Shown: positions 1-7,545, numbered from the stretch's first letter. The stretch is DNA of 37,888 nt from an uncultured Ruminococcus sp. (GCA_937902395.1 CALGTV010000048.1:1-37888), one strand, 5' to 3'. Notes: a model not told the origin generated them from the sequence alone. Made by a program: numbers and translations.

Positions 1-55
1 GAGCAACTGACTCTTAATCAGTGGGTCCTGGGTTCGAGTCCCCGATGGTGCACCA
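1..55 (+). tRNA. tRNA-Lys (CTT), 5' truncated by window edge
   Basis: The anticodon stem (ACTGA/TCAGT) encloses the loop CTCTTAA, giving anticodon CTT, which reads the lysine codon AAG. It is followed by a T arm with TTCGAGT and an encoded CCA at 53-55. The acceptor 5' strand and most of the D arm lie before the window. It is the first visible gene of a tRNA/5S cluster. Confidence 0.9.
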
Positions 56-59
56 TAAC

Positions 60-134
60 GGCTCGTTGGTCAAGCGGTTAAGACTCCGGCCTCTCACGCC
101 GGCAACACCAGTTCGATTCTGGTACGAGTCACCA
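60..134 (+). tRNA. tRNA-Glu (CTC)
   Basis: A complete cloverleaf. The acceptor GGCTCGT pairs with ACGAGTC (one G-T pair), the anticodon stem CCGGC/GCCGG holds the loop CTCTCAC (anticodon CTC, codon GAG), the T loop is TTCGATT, and CCA is encoded at 132-134. It lies 4 nt after tRNA-Lys, so the two are probably processed from one transcript. Confidence 0.93.
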
Positions 135-140
135 ATCAAA

Positions 141-255
141 TCGGTGCTTATGGCGCAGAGGTCACACCCGTTCCCTTTCCGAACACGGAAGTTAAGCTCT
201 GCCGCGATGATGATACTTGGCTGGCGACGGCCTGGGAAAGTAATGCGGTGCCGGT
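141..255 (+). rRNA. rrf: 5S ribosomal RNA
   Basis: The helix I strands CGGTGC (142-147) and GTGCCG (248-253) pair. Between them are conserved 5S segments, including the loop B/C region CCGTTCCCTTTCCGAACACGG with GAAGTTAAGCTC, and the late TACTTGGCTGGCGACGGCCTGGGA arm. The gene lies between two tRNAs. 16S and 23S are not in the window and may lie upstream. Exact ends are uncertain by a few bases. Confidence 0.9.
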
Positions 256-263
256 ATTGATGT

Positions 264-339
264 TCCTCCTTAGCTCAGTCGGTAGAGCACTCGGCTGTTA
301 ACCGAGTTGTCGCCCGTTCGAGCCGGGCAGGGGGAGCCA
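264..339 (+). tRNA. tRNA-Asn (GTT)
   Basis: The acceptor TCCTCCT pairs with AGGGGGA, the anticodon loop CTGTTAA gives anticodon GTT, the T loop is TTCGAGC, and CCA is encoded at 337-339. It is the last gene of the stable-RNA cluster, before a strong terminator. Confidence 0.94.
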
Positions 340-363
340 ATATGTGATAATATCACAGCAGAA

Positions 364-388
364 AGTCCGATTTATATCGGACTTTTTT
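364..388 (+). terminator. Intrinsic terminator of the tRNA/5S operon
   Basis: A 7-bp stem AGTCCGA/TCGGACT with a 6-nt loop runs straight into a T6 tract. It lies 24 nt after the CCA of tRNA-Asn and 40 nt before the next coding start. Confidence 0.88.
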
Positions 389-427
389 GCGTATAAAAAC
401 ATGGCATAAGGAAAGGAGATATGAGAG

Positions 428-931
428 ATGATAATTGGAGATCCTTATGTATTTTCTGTAATATATGATAAAGTCAAGTTGTGGAATTCAACTCAGGAGT
501 GGAATAATGGCTTTTTTGCTTTGAGCATCTATGGCGAACTGTTCCCGAAGTGTATTATTAATGCTGTAGTTGATACATCTCTGCTTGAAGTATGGGAATC
601 TTTAAATAATATCCCTGTTGATGATGAACTGTATTCAATGGATAAAGAAAAAGCATTGATTAGGCTTTGTGATTTGGTATATCCCTCTGATTTTGATATA
701 GATAATGACTATAGATATGAATTATCTCCGACAGCTTTAACGGATGTAAATTGTTATGTTTTCGCAGTAAGTAATAATGACAAAATAAGAATTATTGCGG
801 CTGAATTGAATTACGATATTGAAGAGTCAACTTTAATTACGGAGGGTGCAGACATACAGGAAGTTTTTATTGATAAAAATGTGCTCAACAAGATTTCAGA
901 TGAAATAAAAAGTGCTATAGACGGATTTTAA
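428..931 (+). CDS. Imm42-like immunity protein
   Basis: A 167-residue soluble acidic protein with no signal peptide or membrane segment. The N-terminus MIIGDPYVFSV, followed by an E-W-N-N-G-F-F-A-L segment and Y-G-E-L-F-P near residue 38, resembles the Imm42 family of antitoxins that protect against polymorphic toxins; I recognise this from memory of the family. The start at 428 follows GAAAGGAGAT (411-420). An ATG at 421 is out of frame. No clear promoter fits between the tRNA terminator and the gene, so some read-through is possible. It is followed by two SUKH genes, also an immunity-associated family, but a terminator at 967-998 separates them. No toxin gene is visible, so the protected target is unknown. 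Confidence 0.62.
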   Translation: MIIGDPYVFSVIYDKVKLWNSTQEWNNGFFALSIYGELFPKCIINAVVDTSLLEVWESLNNIPVDDELYSMDKEKALIRLCDLVYPSDFDIDNDYRYELSPTALTDVNCYVFAVSNNDKIRIIAAELNYDIEESTLITEGADIQEVFIDKNVLNKISDEIKSAIDGF

Positions 932-966
932 AATCGGATTCATGAAGATTGATTAATGAAAAACTT

Positions 967-998
967 TTGCGGTCAGCCAAAAACTGACCGCAATTTTT
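967..998 (+). terminator. Intrinsic terminator after Imm42-like gene
   Basis: A 10-bp stem TTGCGGTCAG/CTGACCGCAA with a 7-nt A-rich loop and a T5 tail, 36 nt after the stop codon. Confidence 0.88.
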
Positions 999-1008
999 CT
1001 TAAAATAC

Positions 1009-1037
1009 TTGCTTTCTTAAAACAAAAATGTTATAAT
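1009..1037 (+). promoter_or_regulatory. Sigma-A promoter of the SUKH pair
   Basis: TTGCTT (1009-1014), 17-bp spacer, TATAAT (1032-1037). Transcription would start near 1044, about 57 nt before the ATG at 1101. The promoter follows directly on the previous terminator, which makes the SUKH genes a separate unit. Confidence 0.7.
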
Positions 1038-1100
1038 AATTGTATAATTTTGATTGGCATTTTATTGTGATAACTAATTTTAATGCACGGAGGTATAAAA

Positions 1101-1544
1101 ATGAAAATTAATTGGATTTTATCAACACCTACATCAAAAGCAGATTTGGATTATGCTGAAAAACAATTTAATGTAACTTTTCCAAAAGAGTATTCGGAAC
1201 TAGTTTTAAATTATAATTTTGCATATGCAGAGCCAAATTGTGTTTGCGTAAACGGAAGAGAAAGAGTATTTGAAAGATTGTTGTCTATTAATGAAAGCGA
1301 CAGAACGAATATATTTAATTTTTCTGAAATTGTGAGCGAAAACTGTGGTAAAAATCTGATTGCTTTCGGCTCTGACCCTTTTGGAAATTACTGGTGCTTT
1401 GATTACAACAACGGAAACGACGAGCCTGTTATAGTTTACTATGACCACGAATCAGCCTTTGAATATGAAGATTATGAGCCGCAATTTGTATGCAATACTT
1501 TCCGTGAATTATTGGACAATATAACAGAATCGCAGGAGGAATAA
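1101..1544 (+). CDS. SMI1/KNR4 (SUKH) family protein, copy 1
   Basis: 147 residues. The segment around 11-45 (alternating acidic/aromatic, then V-T-F-P-K-E-Y-S-E-L-V-L-N-Y-N) and the FGSDPFGNYWCFDY and VIVYYDHESAF segments are the usual signature of SUKH proteins. In bacteria these are mostly immunity proteins in contact-dependent or secreted toxin systems. I chose the ATG at 1101 over an upstream in-frame ATG at 1083: GGAGG sits 8 nt before 1101, and the downstream paralogue begins with the same MKINW. The stop codon overlaps the ribosome binding region of copy 2 (2-nt gap), so the two are probably translated together. Confidence 0.85.
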   Translation: MKINWILSTPTSKADLDYAEKQFNVTFPKEYSELVLNYNFAYAEPNCVCVNGRERVFERLLSINESDRTNIFNFSEIVSENCGKNLIAFGSDPFGNYWCFDYNNGNDEPVIVYYDHESAFEYEDYEPQFVCNTFRELLDNITESQEE

Positions 1545-1546
1545 AA

Positions 1547-1990
1547 ATGAAAATTAATTGGACTTTGTCAGAATATACATCAAAAGCAGATTTGGATTAC
1601 GCAGAAAAACAATTCAAAGTAACTTTTCCAAAAGAGTATTCGGAATTAGTTTTAAAGTATAATGCAGCTTATCCCGAACCAAATTGTGTTTGTGTAAGCG
1701 GAAAAGAAAGAGTATTTGAAAGTTTATTATCCATTAATGAAGCCGACAGCGAGAATATATTTGAATATTCTGAAATTGTGAGCGAAAACTGCGGTAAAAA
1801 TCTGATCGCTTTCGGCTCTGACCCTTTCGGAAATTTCTGGTGCTTTGATTACAACAACGGAAACGACGAGCCTGTTGTAGTTTACTATGACCACGAATCA
1901 GCCTTTGAATATGAAGATTATGAACCGCAATTTGTATGCAGTTCTTTCCGCGAGTTATTAGACAGCATAACAGAATCACAAGAGGAATAA
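1547..1990 (+). CDS. SMI1/KNR4 (SUKH) family protein, copy 2
   Basis: 147 residues, aligning end to end with copy 1 without gaps; my hand count gives about 20 differences (roughly 86% identity). Changes cluster at residues 37-52 and 64-77, while the C-terminal half is nearly unchanged. This fits a recent tandem duplication with divergence in a likely toxin-contact surface. The ribosome binding site AGGAGG (1534-1539) lies inside the end of copy 1. An ankyrin gene follows after 26 nt. As for copy 1, an immunity role is the family expectation, and no cognate toxin is visible. Confidence 0.85.
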   Translation: MKINWTLSEYTSKADLDYAEKQFKVTFPKEYSELVLKYNAAYPEPNCVCVSGKERVFESLLSINEADSENIFEYSEIVSENCGKNLIAFGSDPFGNFWCFDYNNGNDEPVVVYYDHESAFEYEDYEPQFVCSSFRELLDSITESQEE

Positions 1991-2016
1991 AAAGGATTGG
2001 ATAAAGGGGGATTACA

Positions 2017-2379
2017 ATGGACAGACTTGGCAGAGATGAGTTGTTCTATAAAATTGTAGACGGTCACGCGGAAGAAGCACTGAAAATACTTGACGAGGTT
2101 GAAAACGTTGATATTAAGGACAAAAATGGATATTCTTATTTGCATATTGCTGTACAATGCGGTTCAGTTGAGATAATAAGAAAACTTTTGTCAAAGGGTG
2201 CAGATATCAACATTACTGATAATTTCGGTAAAACTCCGCTGATGATTGCTATCTGGTGGTATAAGGGCAACAGAACAATAATAGATTTATTGCTTGAAAA
2301 TGGTGCAGATAAAGAAATGTCTGCCAATTCAGGAATGTCATGCAGGCAGTTGGCGGCTATAAAGGGCGTAGAACTGTAA
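2017..2379 (+). CDS. Small ankyrin-repeat protein
   Basis: 120 residues built from two to three ankyrin repeats: N-G-Y-S-Y-L-H-I-A-V-Q-C-G, then F-G-K-T-P-L-M-I-A, with E-I-I-R-K-L-L-S-K-G-A-D-I-N and I-I-D-L-L-L-E-N-G-A-D helices. There is no signal peptide. The start follows AAAGGGGG (2003-2010). It lies 26 nt after the SUKH pair, before a terminator, so the three genes are probably one transcript. Small ankyrin proteins occur in bacterial immunity-gene clusters, which together with its neighbours suggests a similar role here; a plain protein-binding role cannot be excluded. Confidence 0.8.
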   Translation: MDRLGRDELFYKIVDGHAEEALKILDEVENVDIKDKNGYSYLHIAVQCGSVEIIRKLLSKGADINITDNFGKTPLMIAIWWYKGNRTIIDLLLENGADKEMSANSGMSCRQLAAIKGVEL

Positions 2380-2416
2380 AAAATCCCCGAAAGACCTGCG
2401 TCTCTCGGGGATTTTT
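2378..2416 (+). terminator. Intrinsic terminator between convergent units
   Basis: A long stem AATCCCCGAAAGAC/GTCTCTCGGGGATT with one mismatch, followed by T5 (2412-2416). The A-rich left side would give a T tract on the minus strand too, so it may also stop transcription from the ABC exporter genes ending at 2438. Confidence 0.88.
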
Positions 2417-2437
2417 CATACCAATCAAATATTCATT

Positions 2438-4330
2438 TTACGACAGCTCAAACATACCTGTATAAAGCTGATAGTATTTGCCCTTCTGAGCGATAAGCTG
2501 TTCGTGACTGCCGCGCTCAATGATTTTTCCGTATTCAAGAACCATAATTGCCTTGGAGTTACGGACAGTTGAAAGACGGTGTGCAATTACAAAGACTGTA
2601 CGTCCCTCCATAAGAGAATCCATACCCTTTTCGATTAAAGCCTCTGTACGCGTGTCTATAGAGCTTGTGGCTTCGTCAAGGATAAGTACAGGCGGGTCTG
2701 CTATAGCGGCTCTGGCGATTGCTAAAAGCTGTCTCTGACCCTGCGAGAGATTTGCTCCGTCTGCCGTTAGCATTGTGTCATATCCCTTTTCAAGATGTGT
2801 TATGAATCCGTGAGCATTTGCAAGCTTAGCTGCCGCGTAAACTTCCTCATCCGTTGCGTCAAGCTTACCATAGCGGATATTGTCCATAACAGTTCCTGTG
2901 AAAAGGTGAGTGTCCTGTAATACGATAGACTGGGAGCGGCGCAAATCGCTCTTTTTTATTTTGTTGATGTTAATTCCGTCATATCTGATTTTTCCGTCGG
3001 GAACGTCGTAAAAGCGGTTGATAAGATTTGTTATAGTCGTTTTGCCTGCGCCTGTAGAGCCTACAAAGGCTATTTTCTGCCCTGCGTCCGCATAGAGACT
3101 TATACCATTAAGAACTGTTTTCTCAGGCTCATAGCCGAATACAACGTCGTCAAATTCAACGTGGCCTCTTACCTCTGTATAAGTCACAGTGCCGTCAGCT
3201 TTATGTGGATGCTTCCATGCCCATAAACCTGTTCTTTCTTCGCTTTCTGTCAGCTTTCCGTCTGCATCTCTTACAGCACTTACAAGGGTAACATATCCCT
3301 CATCTGCCTCGGGTTCTTCGTCGATTACAGCGAATATACGCTCAGCACCTGCAAGAGCAGTCAGCACCGCGTTAAGCTGCTGTGATACCTGAGTTATGGG
3401 CTGTGCAAACTGTCGTGTAAACTGGAGATATGATATAAGCTTTCCTATATTCATTCCGCCAAAGCCGTTGACAGACATGATTCCGCCTACTACAGCAGTT
3501 GCGGCATAGTGGAGATAGGAGAGATTGTTCATAATCGGCATAAGAATATTTGCAAAGGTATTCGCTCTTGTAGCCGCCTCGCAAAGCTCGTTGTTCAACT
3601 TGTCAAACTCCTCGTTGGCGATATCCTCGTGACAGAACACCTTAACGACTTTTTGACCGTCAATAAGCTCCTCAATATAGCCATTAGCCTTGCCAATAGC
3701 CTTTTGCTGTGCTATGAATCCCTTACTGCTCCGTGAGCCTATAGCGCCGATAACAGCAACGATAAGAACAAGCATAACAATAACTATAAGCGTCAGTACC
3801 CAGCTGTAAGCGACCATAAGTATAAATACGCCTACAATAGTTATGGCAGAGCTTATAAACTGCGCAATACTGTTGCTGAGCATTTCGCGGAGTGTGTCCG
3901 TATCGTTTGTATAAAGGGACATGAGCTCGCCGTGAGTATGCTTATCAAAGAACTTGACAGGCAGTGATTCCATTTTATTGAAAAGGTCGTTTCGTATACG
4001 CATAAGAGTTGTAGTGGAAACTTTCATCATCATGCGCTGATATAAGAGGCTTGACAGCGCGCCAATGAGATATACTGCCGCCATAAGAGCAAGTATGCTG
4101 AAAAATTTTGTTTTATCCCATGTGCCTGTGCTGCAGGCTTCCTCAATATTGTTTATAAGAGGAGCAAGTAAAGCGTTTCCTGCGATTCCTGCAACAGAGC
4201 TGAGAACAACTCCGATTACAACAAGAGCAAAATGCTTTTTGAATCCGTACATATAGCCTAAAATACGCTTGATTATTGCCTTTACATTCTTAGGCTTCTG
4301 TACGGGTGCCATATTCTTCTTAGGAGGCAT
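2438..4330 (-). CDS. ABC exporter, half-transporter with catalytic ATP site
   Basis: 630 residues: an N-terminal six-helix exporter domain (about 40-335), then a C-terminal ATPase domain. Walker A is GSTGAGKT near 426, Walker B is LILDEATSSID near 550 with the catalytic Glu present, and the switch is IAHR with the His present. The signature is LSQGQ rather than LSGGQ. An insertion of about 45 residues with a GLWAWKHPH motif lies between the two domains. I chose the ATG at 4330 over one at 4390: AAAGGCGG precedes it, and the upstream gene ends at 4320, so the pair overlap by 11 nt and are probably translationally coupled. The substrate is unknown; drug or lipid export is the family expectation. 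Confidence 0.9.
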   Translation of the reverse strand: MPPKKNMAPVQKPKNVKAIIKRILGYMYGFKKHFALVVIGVVLSSVAGIAGNALLAPLINNIEEACSTGTWDKTKFFSILALMAAVYLIGALSSLLYQRMMMKVSTTTLMRIRNDLFNKMESLPVKFFDKHTHGELMSLYTNDTDTLREMLSNSIAQFISSAITIVGVFILMVAYSWVLTLIVIVMLVLIVAVIGAIGSRSSKGFIAQQKAIGKANGYIEELIDGQKVVKVFCHEDIANEEFDKLNNELCEAATRANTFANILMPIMNNLSYLHYAATAVVGGIMSVNGFGGMNIGKLISYLQFTRQFAQPITQVSQQLNAVLTALAGAERIFAVIDEEPEADEGYVTLVSAVRDADGKLTESEERTGLWAWKHPHKADGTVTYTEVRGHVEFDDVVFGYEPEKTVLNGISLYADAGQKIAFVGSTGAGKTTITNLINRFYDVPDGKIRYDGININKIKKSDLRRSQSIVLQDTHLFTGTVMDNIRYGKLDATDEEVYAAAKLANAHGFITHLEKGYDTMLTADGANLSQGQRQLLAIARAAIADPPVLILDEATSSIDTRTEALIEKGMDSLMEGRTVFVIAHRLSTVRNSKAIMVLEYGKIIERGSHEQLIAQKGKYYQLYTGMFELS

Positions 4331-6056
4331 CAGCGTCACCGCCTTTCTGCTGTGAATCATATACCTCGCGATAGATTTCGCTTGTTTCAAGCAATTCTGC
4401 GTGAGTTCCTACATCGGTTATTTTTCCGTCGTCCATAACGATAATTCTGTCAGCGTCCTTTACAGAGGAAATTCGCTGTGCAATTATAAATGTTGTAACA
4501 TCTCCGAGATTTTCGCGGAAAGCCTTGCGGATATTTGCGTCTGTAGCTGTATCAACAGCACTTGTGGAATCGTCAAGAATAAGAATCTTAGGCTTTTTCA
4601 GCAGAGCACGGGCAATACAAAGCCTCTGCTTCTGACCGCCTGATACATTTACACCGCCCTGTCCTAAATTCTGGTCATAGCCGTCAGGAAATGATGTAAT
4701 AAAATCATGAGCGCAGGCTTGCTTGCAGGCTTCGATGATTTTTTCGTCTGTAGCCTCAGCATTGCCCCATTTCAGATTTTCTTTTATAGTACCTGAGAAC
4801 AGCACGTTTTTCTGCAGCACCATGGCAACCTGATTTCTGAGGGCTTCAAGGTCGTATTCGCGGACATCTCTGCCGCCTACAAGAACCTGACCGTCAGTTG
4901 TATCATAAAGTCGGGGAATGAGCTGTACAAAAGTTGTTTTTGATGAGCCTGTTCCGCCTATTATACCGATAGTTTCGCCTGATTTTATATCAATATTTAC
5001 TTTTTCAAGGGCAAGATTATTCATATCCTTGAAATAACTGAAAGAAACGTTTTTAAATATTACAGAGCCGCTTGCTACCTCTGTCACGGCATTTTCGGGA
5101 GATACTATATCAACTTCCTCTGTAAGAACGTCGTATATACGCTGAATAGATGCTCTTGAAATGACAAACATCATAAAGAGAAAAGAGAGCATCATAAGAG
5201 ACATAAGTATCTGTGTAACGTATGTAATAAACTGTGTAAGCTCGCCAGTGAGCATATCACCGCCAACTATGATATTACTGCCGAAATAGAGTATAGCAAT
5301 GATACTTGTATACATACAAAGCTGCATGAAAGGCATTGTCATAATGATAAGCTTTTCCGCATTTACCTGAGCAGCACGTACAGCCTCAGTGCTTTCAGTA
5401 AATTTTTTCTTTTCGTAATCCTCACGGACAAAAGCCTTTACTGTTCGGATTCCAATGAGATTTTCCTGAACTCTGCCATTCATGTTATCGTAAAGAGTTA
5501 GCATTGCCTTGAATCTTGGATGTGCCTTTGTCATAATCATGGCAATAGTAATGGCAAGAACGGGAATTGCGCAGAGAAATACAAGCGAGAGTCTTGCATT
5601 TGCGGTTATAGCCATAATAAGCGCAAAAATGAGCATCATGGGAGCTCTTACCGCAGTTCTGATAAACATCATAAATGACATTTGTACATTTGTTACATCG
5701 GTTGTCAGACGTGTTGTGAGAGATGCGGTAGAAAACTTATCTACATTTGAGAATGAGAATGACTGCACCTTTTCAAAGAGAGCCTTTCTGAGATTTTTAG
5801 CAAATCCCACAGCGGCAACTGCCGAGAATCTGCCTGCAATTGCGCCGAATGCAAGGGAAACAAGTGCCATGCCAATCATGAGCAAACCCATGAGTGCAAC
5901 GTGCCCCACATCGTCTTTTTTTATACCGTCGTTGATGATAGAAGCCATAACATAGGGGATAAGAACCTCCATGGCAACCTCGCCCAGAATACACACGGGT
6001 GAGAGAATGGCTTGTTTTTTGTACTTGCCCACATAGGACAAAAGCTTTTTAAGCAT
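4320..6056 (-). CDS. ABC exporter, half-transporter with degenerate ATP site
   Basis: 578 residues with the same layout as its partner: a transmembrane domain (about 1-320), then an ATPase. The key residues are changed. Walker A is GGTGSSKT near 369 (last Gly to Ser), Walker B reads ILDDSTSAVD near 493 (catalytic Glu to Asp), and the switch reads IAQR near 525 (His to Gln). Its signature VSGGQ is intact. This complements the partner, as in TM287/288- and BmrC/D-type heterodimers, where one composite site hydrolyses ATP and the other mainly binds it. I chose the start at 6056 because AAGGAG lies 10 nt upstream. It is the first gene of a two-gene operon. Confidence 0.9.
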   Translation of the reverse strand: MLKKLLSYVGKYKKQAILSPVCILGEVAMEVLIPYVMASIINDGIKKDDVGHVALMGLLMIGMALVSLAFGAIAGRFSAVAAVGFAKNLRKALFEKVQSFSFSNVDKFSTASLTTRLTTDVTNVQMSFMMFIRTAVRAPMMLIFALIMAITANARLSLVFLCAIPVLAITIAMIMTKAHPRFKAMLTLYDNMNGRVQENLIGIRTVKAFVREDYEKKKFTESTEAVRAAQVNAEKLIIMTMPFMQLCMYTSIIAILYFGSNIIVGGDMLTGELTQFITYVTQILMSLMMLSFLFMMFVISRASIQRIYDVLTEEVDIVSPENAVTEVASGSVIFKNVSFSYFKDMNNLALEKVNIDIKSGETIGIIGGTGSSKTTFVQLIPRLYDTTDGQVLVGGRDVREYDLEALRNQVAMVLQKNVLFSGTIKENLKWGNAEATDEKIIEACKQACAHDFITSFPDGYDQNLGQGGVNVSGGQKQRLCIARALLKKPKILILDDSTSAVDTATDANIRKAFRENLGDVTTFIIAQRISSVKDADRIIVMDDGKITDVGTHAELLETSEIYREVYDSQQKGGDADAS

Positions 6057-6109
6057 TGTATCACTACTCCTTTCTGATACACGTTTAATACATTTTACTC
6101 CATTATAAA

Positions 6110-6138
6110 AGTATATCACCGTTTATTTTTAATGTCAA
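6110..6138 (-). promoter_or_regulatory. Sigma-A promoter of the ABC exporter operon
   Basis: On the minus strand, TTGACA (6138-6133), a 17-bp spacer, then TATACT (6115-6110), giving a start near 6103 and a leader of about 46 nt before the ATG at 6056. Confidence 0.75.
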
Positions 6139-6234
6139 GCGAAAATTTGGTGAAAACATAGGATACTGCTGAAAGGAATTTGCCTGTTGTACCATATAAC
6201 CAAAAAAACCGGAATGATTTCCGCAATTTTTGTA

Positions 6235-6268
6235 TTGACAAATGCGCAATAATATGTTATACTATAAT
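6235..6268 (+). promoter_or_regulatory. Strong sigma-A promoter of the aldolase gene
   Basis: A consensus TTGACA (6235-6240), a 17-bp spacer, then TATACT (6258-6263); a TATAAT overlaps at 6263-6268. The leader of about 70 nt carries AAAGCTT/AAGCTTT repeats (6291-6315) that could form a small hairpin before the GAAAGGG binding site. Confidence 0.8.
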
Positions 6269-6341
6269 TAAAGAAATACTTTAAGACATAAAAGCTTAAA
6301 AGCACAAAAGCTTTAAAGCGCTGAAAGGGTAGTGTATTATA

Positions 6342-7316
6342 ATGAAAGATGTATCAAAATTAATGGATTACAGAGCAGATATAAAGGTTCTTGATGCAAC
6401 CCTCCGCGACGGCGGTCTTGTAAACGAGTTCCGCTTCTCTGATGAATTTGTAAAGGCACTTTATCTTGCAAATATCCGCGCTGGTGTAGACTATATGGAA
6501 TTCGGCTACAAGGGCGATAAATCTATGTTTGACGTTGATAAATTCGGACCTCTTAAATTCTGCGATGATGACTATATCCGTTCAATTGTAGGCGAAAATA
6601 ACACCGACCTCAAAATCGGTATCATGGCTGATGTAGGCAGATGCAACTACAAGGAGGATATCCACGACGCTTCCGAAAGTCCTGTTGACCTTATCAGAGT
6701 TGCAACATATCTCCACCAGATTCCAACAGCAGTAAGCATGATTGAGGATGCAAAAAACAAGGGATATGAGGTATGCTGTAATATTATGGCAATTTCAAAT
6801 GCCCGCGAATCCGATATCGAAGCCGCACTTGAAATTCTTGGCAAATCTCCTGTTGATGTGCTCTACATCGTTGATAGTTTCGGTTCGCTATATCCAGAGC
6901 AGGTTGCACGTACTATAAATATATACAAGGAATATGCAGATAAATACAACAAAAAGCTTGGAATTCATGCCCACAACAATCAGCAGCTTGCATTTGCAAA
7001 CACAATCGAGGCTGTAGGTGACGGTGTAGACTGGCTTGATGCTACTTATGCCGCAATGGGCAGAGGCGCTGGAAATTGTGCAATGGAGCTGCTTTTAGGC
7101 TTCCTGAAAAATCCGAAATATAATGTATATCCTGCTATACAGTTCATCGAGAAGTATATGCCTGCTATCCGTGAGGCAGGTGCAGTATGGGGATATGATT
7201 TCCAGTACATGATGACAGGACTGCTAAATCAGCATCCGCGCTCAGCAATTGAATTCACAAAGGAAAAGAGAACAGATTACTCCGAATTTTATAAGGAGAT
7301 TTTGGCACAGGAATAA
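6342..7316 (+). CDS. HMGL/DRE-TIM-type aldolase domain protein
   Basis: 324 residues, TIM-barrel metallolyase. The N-terminal DATLRDGG motif (R22, D23) and the GIHAHNN motif (H209, H211) match the metal and substrate residues of the DRE-TIM family, which includes HMG-CoA lyase, isopropylmalate synthase and 4-hydroxy-2-oxovalerate aldolase. It is much shorter than isopropylmalate synthase and lacks its C-terminal regulatory domain, so it is not LeuA. The closest named function is a 4-hydroxy-2-oxovalerate aldolase-like reaction, but the partner dehydrogenase is absent. It stands alone with its own strong promoter; the true substrate is unknown. Confidence 0.85.
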   Translation: MKDVSKLMDYRADIKVLDATLRDGGLVNEFRFSDEFVKALYLANIRAGVDYMEFGYKGDKSMFDVDKFGPLKFCDDDYIRSIVGENNTDLKIGIMADVGRCNYKEDIHDASESPVDLIRVATYLHQIPTAVSMIEDAKNKGYEVCCNIMAISNARESDIEAALEILGKSPVDVLYIVDSFGSLYPEQVARTINIYKEYADKYNKKLGIHAHNNQQLAFANTIEAVGDGVDWLDATYAAMGRGAGNCAMELLLGFLKNPKYNVYPAIQFIEKYMPAIREAGAVWGYDFQYMMTGLLNQHPRSAIEFTKEKRTDYSEFYKEILAQE

Positions 7317-7321
7317 TACAA

Positions 7322-7343
7322 AAGGGAGCAATTTTGCTCCCTT
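7322..7343 (+). terminator. Hairpin after aldolase gene (weak terminator)
   Basis: A perfect 9-bp stem AAGGGAGCA/TGCTCCCTT with a 4-nt loop, 5 nt after the stop codon. No T tract follows on the plus strand. A near-identical hairpin with T5 lies 163 nt downstream at 7486-7508. Confidence 0.55.
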
Positions 7344-7373
7344 CAGTCTGTAGAAAAAGGTGTATTGCATAAT

Positions 7374-7446
7374 GGACACGGCACGCCGTGTCCCTACAAA
7401 ACGGCTATTTTACGTTGTACGATGTAGGGGCGGATATTATCCGCCC
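7374..7446. repeat. Palindromic repeat pair, types B and A
   Basis: A type-B palindrome GGACACGGC-AC-GCCGTGTCC at 7374-7393 and a type-A palindrome GGGCGGATA-T-TATCCGCCC at 7428-7446. They are joined by a spacer starting CTACAAAACGGCTATTTT and followed by the tail GCAATTTCGGAACGAAATT (7447-7465). The same palindromes and tail recur elsewhere in this window. No gene is present in 7344-7565; this stretch holds only repeats and terminators. Confidence 0.85.
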
Positions 7447-7485
7447 GCAATTTCGGAACGAAATTCAGGTTTTTCGACACTCTCG

Positions 7486-7508
7486 GGGAGCGATTTTGCT
7501 CCCTTTTT
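7486..7508 (+). terminator. Intrinsic terminator, second copy of the hairpin
   Basis: GGGAGC/GCTCCC with loop GATTTT and a T5 tail. The core is the same as the hairpin at 7322-7343, and it is probably the working terminator for the aldolase transcript. Confidence 0.75.
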
Positions 7509-7516
7509 ATATTGTG

Positions 7517-7545
7517 AAAAACGGCAGATGTGAGGTCTGCCGTTT
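7517..7545 (-). terminator. Intrinsic terminator of the 59-residue gene
   Basis: A 10-bp stem AAACGGCAGA/TCTGCCGTTT. On the minus strand it ends in T4, 20 nt after the stop codon at 7566. Confidence 0.65.

Noticed and set aside
21..260. An open frame across the tRNA-Glu and 5S genes
   Set aside because: The sequence is fully explained by structured RNA genes with intact stems.
1083..1100. An upstream ATG that would add six residues to SUKH copy 1
   Set aside because: It precedes the GGAGG site, and the paralogue starts at the equivalent of the ATG at 1101.
6342..7316. The aldolase as a missing leuA (isopropylmalate synthase)
   Set aside because: At 324 residues it lacks the regulatory domain and length of LeuA, and it is on the other strand far from leuBCD.
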